Assembly: GCF_014655715.1 (NCBI RefSeq)
Contig: NZ_BNBM01000019.1
Span: 1 to 64,000 of the forward strand
Source: Streptomyces lanatus
GTDB lineage: Bacteria; Actinomycetota; Actinomycetes; Streptomycetales; Streptomycetaceae
Direction of reading: 5' to 3'
Length of the DNA stretch: 64,000 bases
Positions 23,908-32,474 of this stretch are shown here, one piece after another. The position numbers were made by a program, and so were the translations under genes. The notes under the pieces were generated by a model. It did no database searches. It was not told where the DNA came from and worked only from the letters and a program-made list of their open reading frames with translations. How positions within the stretch are numbered: the stretch's first letter is position 1; each line of letters opens with the position of its first letter.

Positions 23908-23945
23908 GACGGGGTGAACTCCTTGCACGAGGAGGGGTGTCGGGA

Positions 23946-24743
23946 TCAGCGGTAGGAGGCTCGGGTCCGGATGCGGGAGACGGCGTAGAGCGCGAGCAGG
24001 GTCGCCGTCATCAGGACCACCGCGAGGGCGGATCCGGCGAAGAGGGAGCCGCGGTCGGTGGCCGCGTAGATCAGGACGGGAAGCGGGGTCCAGTCGGGCG
24101 GGTAGAGCATCATCGTGGCGCTCAACTCGCCCATGGACAGGGCGAAGCAGAGGCCGGCGGCAGCAGTCAGCGAGGGCAGGAGCAGGGGGAGCCTGACCCG
24201 CCACAGGACGTAGGCGGGCCGGGCGCCGAGGGAGGCGGCGGCCTGCTCATAGGCCGGGTCGAGGCGGCTGAGGGCGGCGGACACGGACTGGTGGGCGAAG
24301 GCGGTGACCAGGACGGTGTGGGCGAGGATCACGATCCAGCGGGTGCCGTTGAGCAGGAACGGCGGCTCGGAGAAGGCGACCAGGATCGCGAGCCCGACGA
24401 CCACGGACGGGACGGCGACCGGGAGGACGAACAGGGCGTCCATGACCCGGCGATGGCTCTTCTTCAACGCGGCGGCGGCCAGCGCCGCCCACGTCCCGAC
24501 GACCAACGCGAGCACGCTCGCCGCGACCGCCGTTAGCAAGCTGGTGGTGAGGGCCTGGAGGGCCTCGCCGCGGGTGGCGGTCGCGTAGTGCCCGGTGGTG
24601 AAGCCGGAGGGCAGCACGCCCGACCAGTTGGTGGCGAAGGAGGCGCCGAGAACGACGAGGAGGGGAAGCGCGAACAGCGGCAGGAAGAGAACGAGGAACA
24701 GGAGCCATACGGCCCACCGCGCCCCGCGGCTATGCACCAGCAC
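23946..24743 (-). CDS. phosphonate ABC transporter permease
   Basis: 265-residue inner-membrane permease of the binding-protein-dependent type, with about six hydrophobic segments and an EAA loop visible as EQAAASLGARPAYVLWRVRLP (core AAASLGARP). It starts at a GTG and overlaps the preceding permease gene by 14 bases, then runs into phnS after 38 bases. With the other permease it should form the membrane channel of the phosphonate importer. It corresponds to either PhnU or PhnV of the Salmonella system; I could not decide which. Confidence 0.83.
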   Translation of the reverse strand: MLVHSRGARWAVWLLFLVLFLPLFALPLLVVLGASFATNWSGVLPSGFTTGHYATATRGEALQALTTSLLTAVAASVLALVVGTWAALAAAALKKSHRRVMDALFVLPVAVPSVVVGLAILVAFSEPPFLLNGTRWIVILAHTVLVTAFAHQSVSAALSRLDPAYEQAAASLGARPAYVLWRVRLPLLLPSLTAAAGLCFALSMGELSATMMLYPPDWTPLPVLIYAATDRGSLFAGSALAVVLMTATLLALYAVSRIRTRASYR

Positions 24744-25512
24744 GGCGGCTCACCACCCGGTAGAGGGCGTAAAGGCCCACGGAGATCAGGACGTTGACGA
24801 CGGCGACCACACAGGCGCCCGGGTAGTCGGACTCCAGGATCGCCTTGCTGTAGACGAGCATCGGCAGGGTCGTGACGCCTTTCGCGCCGGTGAACAGGAC
24901 GATCCCGAACTCGTTGAGACAGAGGACGAGCACGAGGCTGCCGCCTGCGGCGAGGGCGGGCAGCGCCTCCGGAAGGATCACCCGGCGGATGATCCGAAGG
25001 GGGCGCGCGCCGAGCGAACTGGCCGCCTCCAGCTGGGCGGTGTCGAGTTGGGAGAAGGCCGCGAGGAGGGGTCGTACGACGAAGGGCGTGAAGTAGGTGA
25101 CCTCGGCGAGGAGTACGCCCCAGGGGGTGGTGAGGAACTGGAAGGAGCCGACGATGCCGGTCGTGCCGTAGATGAACAGCAGGGCGAGGGTGATCAGGAA
25201 GGAGGGGAAGGTGAGGAAGACGTCCACGAAGCGCGCGACGATTTTGGCGCCCGGGAACGGCACGAAGGCGATGATCAGCGCGAGCAGGAAGCCGAGGACG
25301 AGGCAGCCGGCGGTGGAGGCGACGGCGATCCAGACGGTGGTCCAGAGGGCCTCGCGGAAGGCGGCGGAGGCGAAGACGTCGGTGTAGGGCTGGAGGGAGG
25401 TGCCGCCGGAGTCGGGTTGGAAGGATTGCTGGACTACGAGGGTGAGGGGGTAGAGGAAGACGAGGGCGAGGAGGGCGACGGGTGGGAAGGCCCACAGCAG
25501 CCTTCTAGTCAT
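24730..25512 (-). CDS. phosphonate ABC transporter permease
   Basis: 260-residue permease with six predicted membrane segments and the EAA loop LEAASSLGARPLRIIRRVILP (core AASSLGARP). It pairs with the 23946-24743 permease. The start ATG overlaps the phnT stop by eight bases and its own end overlaps the next permease, so the transporter genes are translationally chained. The sequence is typical of the family and I see no damage. Confidence 0.83.
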   Translation of the reverse strand: MTRRLLWAFPPVALLALVFLYPLTLVVQQSFQPDSGGTSLQPYTDVFASAAFREALWTTVWIAVASTAGCLVLGFLLALIIAFVPFPGAKIVARFVDVFLTFPSFLITLALLFIYGTTGIVGSFQFLTTPWGVLLAEVTYFTPFVVRPLLAAFSQLDTAQLEAASSLGARPLRIIRRVILPEALPALAAGGSLVLVLCLNEFGIVLFTGAKGVTTLPMLVYSKAILESDYPGACVVAVVNVLISVGLYALYRVVSRRAGA

Positions 25513-26566
25513 GGCGGGCTCCGGCGGTCAGGAGTACCGCATCGTCTGGGGAGAAGTGCAGGGTCACTTCGTCCCCATGGGCAGGCGGCTCCTTGAGTTC
25601 CCGCAGATCCGCGATCACCCGGTGACCGTCCACCTCCACGTACAGCCGATGCGTGGCCCCGCGCCACTGAATCTCCCGTACGGTCCCGGAGATCCGGTTC
25701 GGCCCGTCGCCCAGGCCGACGAGATGGGGCCGTACGCACAACACCGCGGCCTCCTCCGGAACCGGCCCCGACACCTCGAGCCGACGCTCGCCGAAGCGAA
25801 CCCCCTGCTCCCCCACAGTCACCGGCAACAGATTCGCCCCGCCCACGAACGACGCCGTGAACTCATTGGCAGGCGCCCGGTACAGCTCCCTCGGCGTCCC
25901 GCAAGCCCGCAACCGCGCCCTGTCCATCACCGCGATCCGATCGGCGAGGGTCAGCGCCTCGACCTGGTCGTGGGTGACGTAGAGGATGGAGACCTCAGGC
26001 AACTCCCGGTGCAGCCGGGCGAGTTCGGCGAGCATGCCCGAGCGCAGGCGGGCGTCGAGAGCCGACAGGGGCTCGTCGAGGAGGAGGACGCCGGGGCGGA
26101 TGGCGAGCGCGCGGGCGATGGCGACGCGCTGCTGCTGGCCGCCGGACAGCTCGCGGGGGTATCGGCGCCCGTAGGCCGCCATCCCGGTCATCTCCAGGGC
26201 CTCGGCGACCCGCCCCCGTATCTCGCCCCTCGGCACCTTCTGCGCCTTCAGTCCGAAGGCGACATTCTCCTCGACCCGCATGTGCGGGAACAGGGCGTAC
26301 TGCTGGACGACCATCCCGATGCCACGGCGGTACGGCGGCAGGTCGGTCACGTCCCGCCCGCCGAGGAACACCCGCCCGGAGGCGGGCCGTACGAACCCGG
26401 CGACCGCACGCAGCGCGGTTGTCTTGCCGGATCCGGACGGCCCGAGCAGGGCCATGACCTCGCCGGGCTCGACGGTGAGGTCGAGGGAGTCGAGGACGAC
26501 GTTGCCGTCGTAGGCGACCGTCACCGAGTCGAAGCGGATACCGCGGAAGGGGATGTCGCCCTTCAT
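25505..26566 (-). CDS. phnT: phosphonate ABC transporter ATP-binding protein
   Basis: 353-residue ATPase. Walker A GPSGSGKTT is at about residue 41, the Q-loop at VVQQYALFPHM, the signature LSGGQQQR at about 137, Walker B VLLLDEPLSALD at about 157 and the switch His in YVTHDQVEA. A C-terminal TOBE-type domain (about 250-350) is present, as in the PotA/FbpC/PhnT group. The ATG overlaps the stop of the PhnX-like gene as ATGA. It energises uptake through the two downstream permeases. Assignment to phosphonate rather than iron or polyamine rests on operon context. Confidence 0.83.
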   Translation of the reverse strand: MKGDIPFRGIRFDSVTVAYDGNVVLDSLDLTVEPGEVMALLGPSGSGKTTALRAVAGFVRPASGRVFLGGRDVTDLPPYRRGIGMVVQQYALFPHMRVEENVAFGLKAQKVPRGEIRGRVAEALEMTGMAAYGRRYPRELSGGQQQRVAIARALAIRPGVLLLDEPLSALDARLRSGMLAELARLHRELPEVSILYVTHDQVEALTLADRIAVMDRARLRACGTPRELYRAPANEFTASFVGGANLLPVTVGEQGVRFGERRLEVSGPVPEEAAVLCVRPHLVGLGDGPNRISGTVREIQWRGATHRLYVEVDGHRVIADLRELKEPPAHGDEVTLHFSPDDAVLLTAGARHD

Positions 26567-27237
26567 GTGAGGACTCCCGGCAACTCCGCGACGGAGCCGA
26601 GCACATGGGTCGCCCCGGCCGCCCGCAGCGCGTCCGCGTCGTGCGCGCCGGTCAGGACCCCGGCGACGACACCCGCACCCGCGCGGACACCGCTGAGCAT
26701 GTCGTACGAGGTGTCGCCGACGACCGCCACCTCACGGACGGAGTCGACGGCCCGCGTCCGTAGGAAGGCGGTGAGCACCATGTCCGGATACGGCCGCCCC
26801 CGGCCCCCGGCGTCCGCGGGGCACAGCGTGAGCGGCACCAGGTCCTGCCAGCCAAGGGCGGCCAGGATCGCGTCCTGGGTGGGGCGCGCGAAGCCGGTGC
26901 TCAGGACGACGGTACGGCCCTGGGCGGTGAGCTCCTCGATGGCCTCGCGCGCACCGGGCAGGGCGGCGACTTCGCCACCGTCGACCAGTTCGGCGTACGC
27001 GGCCTCGAAGGCCTTGTTGGCGGCCTGCGCCCGCGCCTCCTCGCCGAACAGATGCCGGAAGACGGCGATCTTGGACTCGCCCATGGTGGCGCGGACGTGG
27101 TCGATACCGTCCTCGGGGTCGGCGCCGACGTGCCGCGCGGCGGCCGCGAGGGCCCGCTCGACCAGGCCGCCGTCGGCGACGGTCGTACCGGCCATGTCGA
27201 GGACGACCAGCCGGATGTCCCGGATGTGTTCTGCCAT
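26563..27237 (-). CDS. PhnX-like phosphonatase (HAD superfamily)
   Basis: 224-residue HAD hydrolase resembling phosphonoacetaldehyde hydrolase, which cleaves the C-P bond to acetaldehyde and phosphate. Motif I is LDMAGTTVADGG with Asp14 as nucleophile, motif II LSTGFARPTQ, and motif IV VAVVGDTSYDM. In the cap, RATMGESK carries Lys56 at the position where PhnX has its Schiff-base lysine, but the flanking residues differ, so activity on phosphonoacetaldehyde needs alignment or assay. The ATG at 27237 was chosen; a GTG at 27246 overlaps the upstream stop as GTGA and is also possible. It lies between the flavin oxidoreductase and phnT genes. Confidence 0.8.
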   Translation of the reverse strand: MAEHIRDIRLVVLDMAGTTVADGGLVERALAAAARHVGADPEDGIDHVRATMGESKIAVFRHLFGEEARAQAANKAFEAAYAELVDGGEVAALPGAREAIEELTAQGRTVVLSTGFARPTQDAILAALGWQDLVPLTLCPADAGGRGRPYPDMVLTAFLRTRAVDSVREVAVVGDTSYDMLSGVRAGAGVVAGVLTGAHDADALRAAGATHVLGSVAELPGVLT

Positions 27238-27242
27238 GTCTG

Positions 27243-28367
27243 TCACCAGCCCAGTTCGTTCGCGGTCGTCTCGGCTATCGCGGGCGAGCAGGTCATGCCG
27301 CGCCCGCCGGGCCCGGTCACCAGCCACACCCCGTCCCGTACCTGCTGCCGGTGCACCACCCGCGTCGGGTCGGTGCACTGCGCGTACACCCCGGCCCAGC
27401 GGCGCCGGACCTTGGGCAGCGGGCGGCCGAGGAGGGACTCGACGACCTCGGTGAGGTGGTCGTAGGGGTCCTCGACGGTGTCGAAGGCGAAGGGGTGCTC
27501 GTATTCGTGGGTGTCGCCGATGGTCAGTCCGCCGTCGGCGCGCTGCACCATCAGCAGCTGCATACGGTGCGCGGCGGCGGTCTCGGCCTGTGGCTGACGG
27601 GCGTTGAGGTCGTCCAGTGCGGCGGAGCCGTACGCCGGGTAGTAGCGGAAGCTGTCCGCGTCGGCGACCGAGGTGGTGAGCGGTTCGCCGAGCGGGTCGG
27701 TCTGCATCATCTGGAGGCGGACGCGGCGCACGGGGAGTTCGGGTCCGGCCAGCTCGCGGACGAGGCCGCCTAGCCAGGCGCCGGTGCAGAGGATGACGGC
27801 GTCGCCGGTGTGCACGTCGCCGTGGTCGTCACGGACGGAGCCCACGCCGATGACCTCACGGACCTCCCGGCCCGGCCTGAAGGTGTAGTTCGGGGACTTC
27901 AACAGCTCGGCGCGCAGGGCGAGTTGGGCGGTGCGCGGCTCCACGGCGGCGTCGCGCTCGCAGTACAGGGCGGCGGTGAACTCGCCGCGCAGGGCGGGGT
28001 TCAGGGCCCGTGCCTCGTCGGGGGTCAGCAGTTTGTGGCCGCGGGCGGCGGCGTCCTCGCGGGCCACGGCGGCCTCGGCGACGGCGAGTTCGAGGTCGCC
28101 GCGGACGGGGGTCAGGGAGCCGTTCGGCCGGAAGCCGAGCCCCGGCACCCGCCCCCCGATCTCCTCCCACAGCTCCCGGGCCCGCAGCGCGGTGTCGAGT
28201 TCCTCGCCGCCCGCGCGTCCGCTCACCCAGATCTGCCCGAAGTTGCGCAAGGACGCGCCGCGAGCCTCCGCCTCGCGCTCGATCTGTACGACCTCATGGC
28301 CGCGTTCCACTGCTTGCCAGGCGTGCATGGTGCCCACCACGCCGGCTCCGACGACTATCACTCTCAC
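27243..28367 (-). CDS. FAD-dependent oxidoreductase of phosphonate-associated type
   Basis: 374-residue DAO/glycine-oxidase-like flavoenzyme. The N-terminal FAD dinucleotide fold is VIVVGAGVVGTMHAWQAVER, and TGPGGRGMTCSPAIAE near the C-terminus closes the FAD site. It resembles the family that travels with PhnX-like phosphonatases (TIGR03364 type). Such enzymes oxidise a C-N bond, so it could convert 2-aminoethylphosphonate or its N-methyl form to phosphonoacetaldehyde, replacing the PhnW transaminase that is absent here. I started at the GTG at 28367, ten bases after GAGGAG; an earlier GTG at 28376 is too close to that site. The exact substrate is inferred. Confidence 0.78.
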   Translation of the reverse strand: MRVIVVGAGVVGTMHAWQAVERGHEVVQIEREAEARGASLRNFGQIWVSGRAGGEELDTALRARELWEEIGGRVPGLGFRPNGSLTPVRGDLELAVAEAAVAREDAAARGHKLLTPDEARALNPALRGEFTAALYCERDAAVEPRTAQLALRAELLKSPNYTFRPGREVREVIGVGSVRDDHGDVHTGDAVILCTGAWLGGLVRELAGPELPVRRVRLQMMQTDPLGEPLTTSVADADSFRYYPAYGSAALDDLNARQPQAETAAAHRMQLLMVQRADGGLTIGDTHEYEHPFAFDTVEDPYDHLTEVVESLLGRPLPKVRRRWAGVYAQCTDPTRVVHRQQVRDGVWLVTGPGGRGMTCSPAIAETTANELGW

Positions 28368-28442
28368 GACGGCCACGCTCCTCGGGATCGGGGAACCGGA
28401 AAGGTCCGGCTGCCAACGAGAGCGTGAACTGGCTATCACATT

Positions 28443-28454
28443 TGGGCTAGACCC
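28443..28454. promoter_or_regulatory. DasR/HutC-like operator in the phosphonate promoter
   Basis: TGGGCTAGACCC matches the HutC/DasR core TGGTCTAGACCA at 10 of 12 positions. It lies in the 141-bp gap between the GntR/UTRA regulator and the flavin oxidoreductase, about 76-87 bases upstream of the latter. The neighbouring regulator is the likely binder, although DasR itself cannot be excluded. Confidence 0.5.
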
Positions 28455-28508
28455 GTTATCTCTTCGTGATATTCAGGGACGTGCGAAACACGGTGATTTC
28501 CGGACGTT

Positions 28509-29282
28509 TCAGCCGTCGAGATGGGCGCTGAACGAGAACCGGTCCCCCCGGTACAACGTCCGCACCCGCTCCAGCGGCTCCCCCTCCGTGTCCCGTGAGA
28601 CACGGTGGATCAGCAGCATCGGCAGGGCGGGCGGGGTCCCGATGAGCAGGGCCTCGCGCGGGGTGGCCAGCACGGTCTCGATGCGCTCGTCGGCGTCGCC
28701 GAAGCCGATGCCCTGGCGGTGGAGGAAGGCGTAGAAGGAGGAGTCGGGGTCGAAGTCGACGTCCAGTCGCGGCACCCGGGCCACGGCGACGTAGGTGCTC
28801 TCCAGGCCGACCCGCTCGTCGTCGGCGAGCAGGACGCGCTCCAGGTGCCAGACGGGGGCGCCGCGTTCGAGGCCGGTCTCGGCGGCGAGGGCGGCGGGGC
28901 AGGGGAAGCGGTCGAGGGTGACGAGGGTACGGCCCGGGGTGCGGCCCTGGCGGCGTACGCCCTCGGTGTAGCTGGCGAGGGACAGGGGCTGTTCGAGCTT
29001 GGGCCCGGCGACGACGGTGCCCCGCCCGCGCCGCCGCAGCTTGCCCTCCAGGACCAGTTCGCGGATCGCCTGCCGGACGGTCTCGCGGGCGACCTCGTAC
29101 TCCTCGGAGAGGTCGCGCTCGGTGGGCAGCGGGTCGCCCTCGCCGAGTGCGCCGATGAGCTGATCGAGCCGGGCCTTGACCGCGTAGTACTTCGGGATGC
29201 GGCCGTGCTCGGGGATGCCGTGCCGCACGGGCGCGCCGGGGGCCTGGTCGGTCGGGTAGGTCGGATAGTCCGGGTAGTCCAC
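28509..29282 (-). CDS. GntR family regulator with UTRA domain (PhnR-like)
   Basis: 257-residue HutC-subfamily regulator. A Pro/Tyr-rich tail (1-25) precedes the winged HTH at about 28-95 (LPTERDLSEEYEVARETVRQ, then KLRRRGRGTVV). The UTRA effector domain spans about 105-250 with HLERVLLADDERVGLESTYV. HutC regulators use ligand binding in UTRA to release a TGGTCTAGACCA-like site, which is present just downstream. It is the first gene on the strand that carries the oxidoreductase, hydrolase and transporter, so phosphonate or a degradation intermediate is the likely effector. The start is a GTG and may be too far upstream. Confidence 0.83.
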   Translation of the reverse strand: MDYPDYPTYPTDQAPGAPVRHGIPEHGRIPKYYAVKARLDQLIGALGEGDPLPTERDLSEEYEVARETVRQAIRELVLEGKLRRRGRGTVVAGPKLEQPLSLASYTEGVRRQGRTPGRTLVTLDRFPCPAALAAETGLERGAPVWHLERVLLADDERVGLESTYVAVARVPRLDVDFDPDSSFYAFLHRQGIGFGDADERIETVLATPREALLIGTPPALPMLLIHRVSRDTEGEPLERVRTLYRGDRFSFSAHLDG

Positions 29283-29331
29283 GCAGGGATCGTCGCAGAC
29301 TGGGTGGGGCGGCTTCGCCCCGGTGGGGGCC

Positions 29332-30120
29332 TCAGCGGCGTTTGCGTGCGACCAGCAGGGCGGCGCCGGTCAGCAGGAGGGCCAGGGTGGCGGCGAAGGT
29401 GACGGCCGGGGGTGAGGTGAGGCCGGTGCGGGCGAGTTCGTCGGCGAGGGTGAGCTCGCCCCGGGCCGGGTCGCTGCCGGGTGTCGGTGAGGCGTCGGGG
29501 TCGGCCGGGTGGGCCGATGCCTCACGGTCGGCGGGGTCGGTCGGGGCCGCCGTACCGGACGGCTCGGCCTCGATCCTGAAGCGGTAGTCGTTGGACTGGC
29601 CGACCCAGTCGCCGTCGCCCTCGTGCCGCTGTACGACGGCCGCGTTCGCGGTGACCTCGTTCGGTACGGCGTCCGAGGTGACGGCCAGCCGGACCTTCAC
29701 GGTGATCGTCTTGCGGGGCCCCACGGTGAAGCCGGGGAAGCCGTCGAAGGCGCCGACGAGTTCGTCCCGGTCGGTGGTCTCGAAGCGCACGGAGCGGGGC
29801 TCGGCGTCGCGGCGGTCGTAGAACTCCAGGCGGGGCTGCGAGGGCCGCAGGGCGCGTTTGCCGTCGACGAGGACCACCACGGGGTGGATGTCGGTGCAGG
29901 TCCGGGTGGTCCTGTTGGTGAGGTCGAGGTACCAGGTGCCGAATCCGCCGCCGGCCGCGTAGGAGGCGGGGCCGCCGTGCAGACGGGTGGTGAGGGGGAA
30001 GGCCCCGTCGCCGGTGGCGCATCCGGGGAGCGAGGCGGGCGGTTCCGCGCGCACCGGGGGCGCCGCGGCCAGGAGGGCGGCGGCTGCGAGACAGACGGAG
30101 GCGGGTGAGTGCAGTCGCAT
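29332..30120 (-). CDS. LAxTG cell-wall-anchored surface protein
   Basis: 262-residue exported protein. A signal peptide (about 1-25) ends near VRAEPP. The mature region contains a beta-rich domain (about 30-180) with two cysteines (GCATG and TCTDIH) and a Pro/Asp/Ser/Thr linker (about 185-225). The C-terminus is a sorting signal: LARTG at 229-233, a hydrophobic segment and ARKRR. LAxTG is the motif of Streptomyces class E sortases, one of which lies at 35232-36029. The protein resembles other streptomycete surface proteins but I cannot name a function. The ATG at 30120 has no clear ribosome binding site. Confidence 0.82.
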   Translation of the reverse strand: MRLHSPASVCLAAAALLAAAPPVRAEPPASLPGCATGDGAFPLTTRLHGGPASYAAGGGFGTWYLDLTNRTTRTCTDIHPVVVLVDGKRALRPSQPRLEFYDRRDAEPRSVRFETTDRDELVGAFDGFPGFTVGPRKTITVKVRLAVTSDAVPNEVTANAAVVQRHEGDGDWVGQSNDYRFRIEAEPSGTAAPTDPADREASAHPADPDASPTPGSDPARGELTLADELARTGLTSPPAVTFAATLALLLTGAALLVARKRR

Positions 30121-30210
30121 GAACACATGACCATGCCGGACGGGAGCGGTCGCGCGGTGGAGCCATTCCGTACGGCTCGGCAAGTCCGCTCGATCAGCGG
30201 AAGCCCCTCG

Positions 30211-31350
30211 TCACCCCTCCGCCCGCCCGAACAGCGGCGCCAGCAACAGCTGTGCCGCCCCCTCGGCTACCCCCTGCCCCGCGCCGGAGGCGACCCGTAC
30301 AGGTACCGCATCGCTGCCGGCACGCCGGGCACGTTCGGCGAGGACGGCGGCGACTCCGCGCACGTACGTCTCAGGCGCGACGGCGACGGTACGGCCGCCC
30401 AGCAGGACGAGGTCCACATCGAGCAGGGCGACCAGGTTGCCGGCCGCGGTGCCGAGCACCCGGGCCGCCTCCGCCACATCGCCGCGCGCGACGGCGGCCA
30501 GGCACAGCGCCTCGACACAGCCCCGGTTGCCGCACCCGCAGGGCGGCCCGTCCAGCTGGACGACCTGGTGCCCGAACTCCCCGGCTCCCGTACGGGTGCC
30601 CCGGTGCACGGTCCCGTCGATCACGAGCCCTCCGCCGAGCCCGGCCCCGAAGTGCAGGTAGGCGAAGGACGTACCGGACCCGGCCCCTCCGCCGACGGCG
30701 AGCCCGAGCGCGGCGGCGTTGGTGTCCTTGTCGACCACAACCGGGAGCGACAGCCGCCGCGCGAGCACGTCCCGCAGCGGAAAGCCGTTCCACTCCGGGA
30801 ACCCGGTGACCCGGTGCAGCACCCCACTCCGATGATCGAGCGGCCCGGGCAACGCCACCCCGGCGCCGAGCACGACACCCGCCCGGCCGCCCCCGGCCAC
30901 CAGCTCCCCCACCTCACGCACGGCCCGCTCGACGACCGTCTCCGCACCGGCCCCCAGATCCAGCGGGGCGCTCCGCCGCGCCACCACGGCGCCGGTCAGA
31001 TCACAGAGCACGGCCGTCAGCTCGTCCCGGTCAAGATGCACGCCGAGTGCGTGCCCGGCCTCCGGCACGAGCCGCAGCACCGTGCGCGGCTTGCCGCCCG
31101 TCGACGCCCGGTGCCCCGCCTCCGCCGCGAGCCCGTCCTCGCGCAGCCGTGCGGTGATCTTGCTGACGGCCTGCGGGGTGAGGCCGGTGCGCTCGGCGAG
31201 TTCGAGCCGGCTGATGCCCTCGGGTCCGGCGGTGCGCAGCAGATCGAGCACCAGCGCGCTGTTGTGGCTGCGCAGGGCGCCGAGCCGCATCGAGGTGCGG
31301 CCGGCCCGCGTGGCCCCGGCATCACCGGCTCCGTCTTCCGTCCTGTTCAC
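30211..31350 (-). CDS. ROK family transcriptional regulator
   Basis: 379-residue sugar-responsive repressor. The N-terminal winged HTH (about 25-85) includes ISRLELAERTGLTPQAVSKI. The ROK/actin-like sugar-binding fold follows, with the metal-binding cluster CGCGNRGCVEAL near residue 280 and the DxGxT-like ATP/sugar region altered to VHLDRDELTAVLCDLTG, so it is a regulator rather than a kinase. The GTG start faces the divergent Gfo/Idh/MocA gene across 56 bases containing a perfect 27-bp operator. The ligand is probably a sugar handled by the divergent operon. Confidence 0.88.
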   Translation of the reverse strand: MNRTEDGAGDAGATRAGRTSMRLGALRSHNSALVLDLLRTAGPEGISRLELAERTGLTPQAVSKITARLREDGLAAEAGHRASTGGKPRTVLRLVPEAGHALGVHLDRDELTAVLCDLTGAVVARRSAPLDLGAGAETVVERAVREVGELVAGGGRAGVVLGAGVALPGPLDHRSGVLHRVTGFPEWNGFPLRDVLARRLSLPVVVDKDTNAAALGLAVGGGAGSGTSFAYLHFGAGLGGGLVIDGTVHRGTRTGAGEFGHQVVQLDGPPCGCGNRGCVEALCLAAVARGDVAEAARVLGTAAGNLVALLDVDLVLLGGRTVAVAPETYVRGVAAVLAERARRAGSDAVPVRVASGAGQGVAEGAAQLLLAPLFGRAEG

Positions 31351-31373
31351 GTCCCCATTGTCCTCGGCGCTTG

Positions 31374-31400
31374 CACTTTCGCAACAGCGTTGCGAAAGTG
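31374..31400. promoter_or_regulatory. perfect 12-bp inverted repeat operator (ROK)
   Basis: CACTTTCGCAAC at 31374-31385 is mirrored by GTTGCGAAAGTG at 31389-31400 around centre AGC. It lies between the divergent ROK regulator (start 31350) and the dehydrogenase (start 31407), only six bases from the latter ATG, so binding would block both genes. Confidence 0.85.
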
Positions 31401-31406
31401 GGGTGC

Positions 31407-32474
31407 ATGACCGCTATTCCCCTCCGCGTCGGCCTTGTCGGCTACGGCCTGGCCGGCTCCGTCTTCCACGCTCCGCTGATCGCCACCACCGAGGGGCTCG
31501 CCCTGGACACGGTGGTCACATCGAACCCCGAGCGGCAGAAGCAGGCCCTCGCCGAGCACCCGGACGTACGCGTCGCCGCCACGCCCGACGAGCTGCTCGC
31601 CCGCGCCTCCGACCTCGACCTGCTCGTCGTCGCGTCCCCCAACAAGACGCACGTCCCGCTCGCGACGGCCGCTCTCAGGGCCGGCCTCCCGGTCGTCGTC
31701 GACAAGCCGATCGCCGGCACCGCGGCCGAGGCGCGCGAGCTGGCGGCCCTCGCCGAGGAACGCGGCCTGCTCCTCTCCGTCTTCCAGAACCGCCGCTGGG
31801 ACAACGACTTCCTGACGCTCCGTAAGCTCCTCGCCGAGGGCGAACTGGGCGACGTTTGGCGCTTCGAGTCCCGCTTCGAACGCTGGCGTCCGCAGACCAA
31901 GGGCGGCTGGCGGGAGTCCGGCGACCCGGCAGAGATCGGAGGTCTGCTCTACGACCTCGGCAGCCATGTCGTCGACCAGGCACTCGTCCTCTTCGGCCCC
32001 GTCACACAGGTGTACGCGGAGGCCGTCGTCCGCCGCCCCGGCGCCGAGACGGACGACGACACCTTCATCGCCCTCACTCACGCGAACGGCGTCCGCTCCC
32101 ACCTCTACGCCTCCGCCACGACCGCCCAACTCGGCCCGCGCTTCCGGGTGCTGGGCTCGAAGGCGGGTTACGTGAAGTACGGCCTGGATCCGCAGGAGGC
32201 GGCACTGCGGGACGGGGAACGCCCCGGACCCGGCTGGGGACGGGAACCGGAGTCCCTGTGGGGCCGGGTGGGCGCCGGGGACTCCCCGCTGACCGGCGGC
32301 GGCCGCGTCGAACCCACCCTCGCGGGCGACTACCCCGCCTACTATGCGGCCGTGGCGAAGGCCCTGCTGGACGGCGGCCCCAACCCGGTGACCGCCCTGG
32401 AGGCGGCCACCGCCCTCGACGTACTGGAGGCGGCCCGCCGCTCAGCCCTCGACGGAACGGCGGTGCAGCTGTGA
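31407..32474 (+). CDS. Gfo/Idh/MocA family oxidoreductase
   Basis: 355-residue NAD(P)-dependent sugar or inositol dehydrogenase. The Rossmann fold VGLVGYGLAGSVFHAP begins at residue 7, the conserved VVDKPIA lysine-proline (EKP-like) motif is near 95, and the catalytic histidine region GGLLYDLGSHVVDQAL is near 180. The sugar-binding alpha/beta domain runs to about 340. GTGA overlap couples it to the UPF0303 gene. The adjacent ROK operator suggests induction by a sugar. The specific substrate cannot be read from the sequence. Confidence 0.87.
   Translation: MTAIPLRVGLVGYGLAGSVFHAPLIATTEGLALDTVVTSNPERQKQALAEHPDVRVAATPDELLARASDLDLLVVASPNKTHVPLATAALRAGLPVVVDKPIAGTAAEARELAALAEERGLLLSVFQNRRWDNDFLTLRKLLAEGELGDVWRFESRFERWRPQTKGGWRESGDPAEIGGLLYDLGSHVVDQALVLFGPVTQVYAEAVVRRPGAETDDDTFIALTHANGVRSHLYASATTAQLGPRFRVLGSKAGYVKYGLDPQEAALRDGERPGPGWGREPESLWGRVGAGDSPLTGGGRVEPTLAGDYPAYYAAVAKALLDGGPNPVTALEAATALDVLEAARRSALDGTAVQL

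Noticed and set aside
25511..27454. 647-residue open frame antisense to phnT and the PhnX-like gene
   Set aside because: It covers two well-supported genes and contains only Arg/Pro/Gly-rich shadow sequence.
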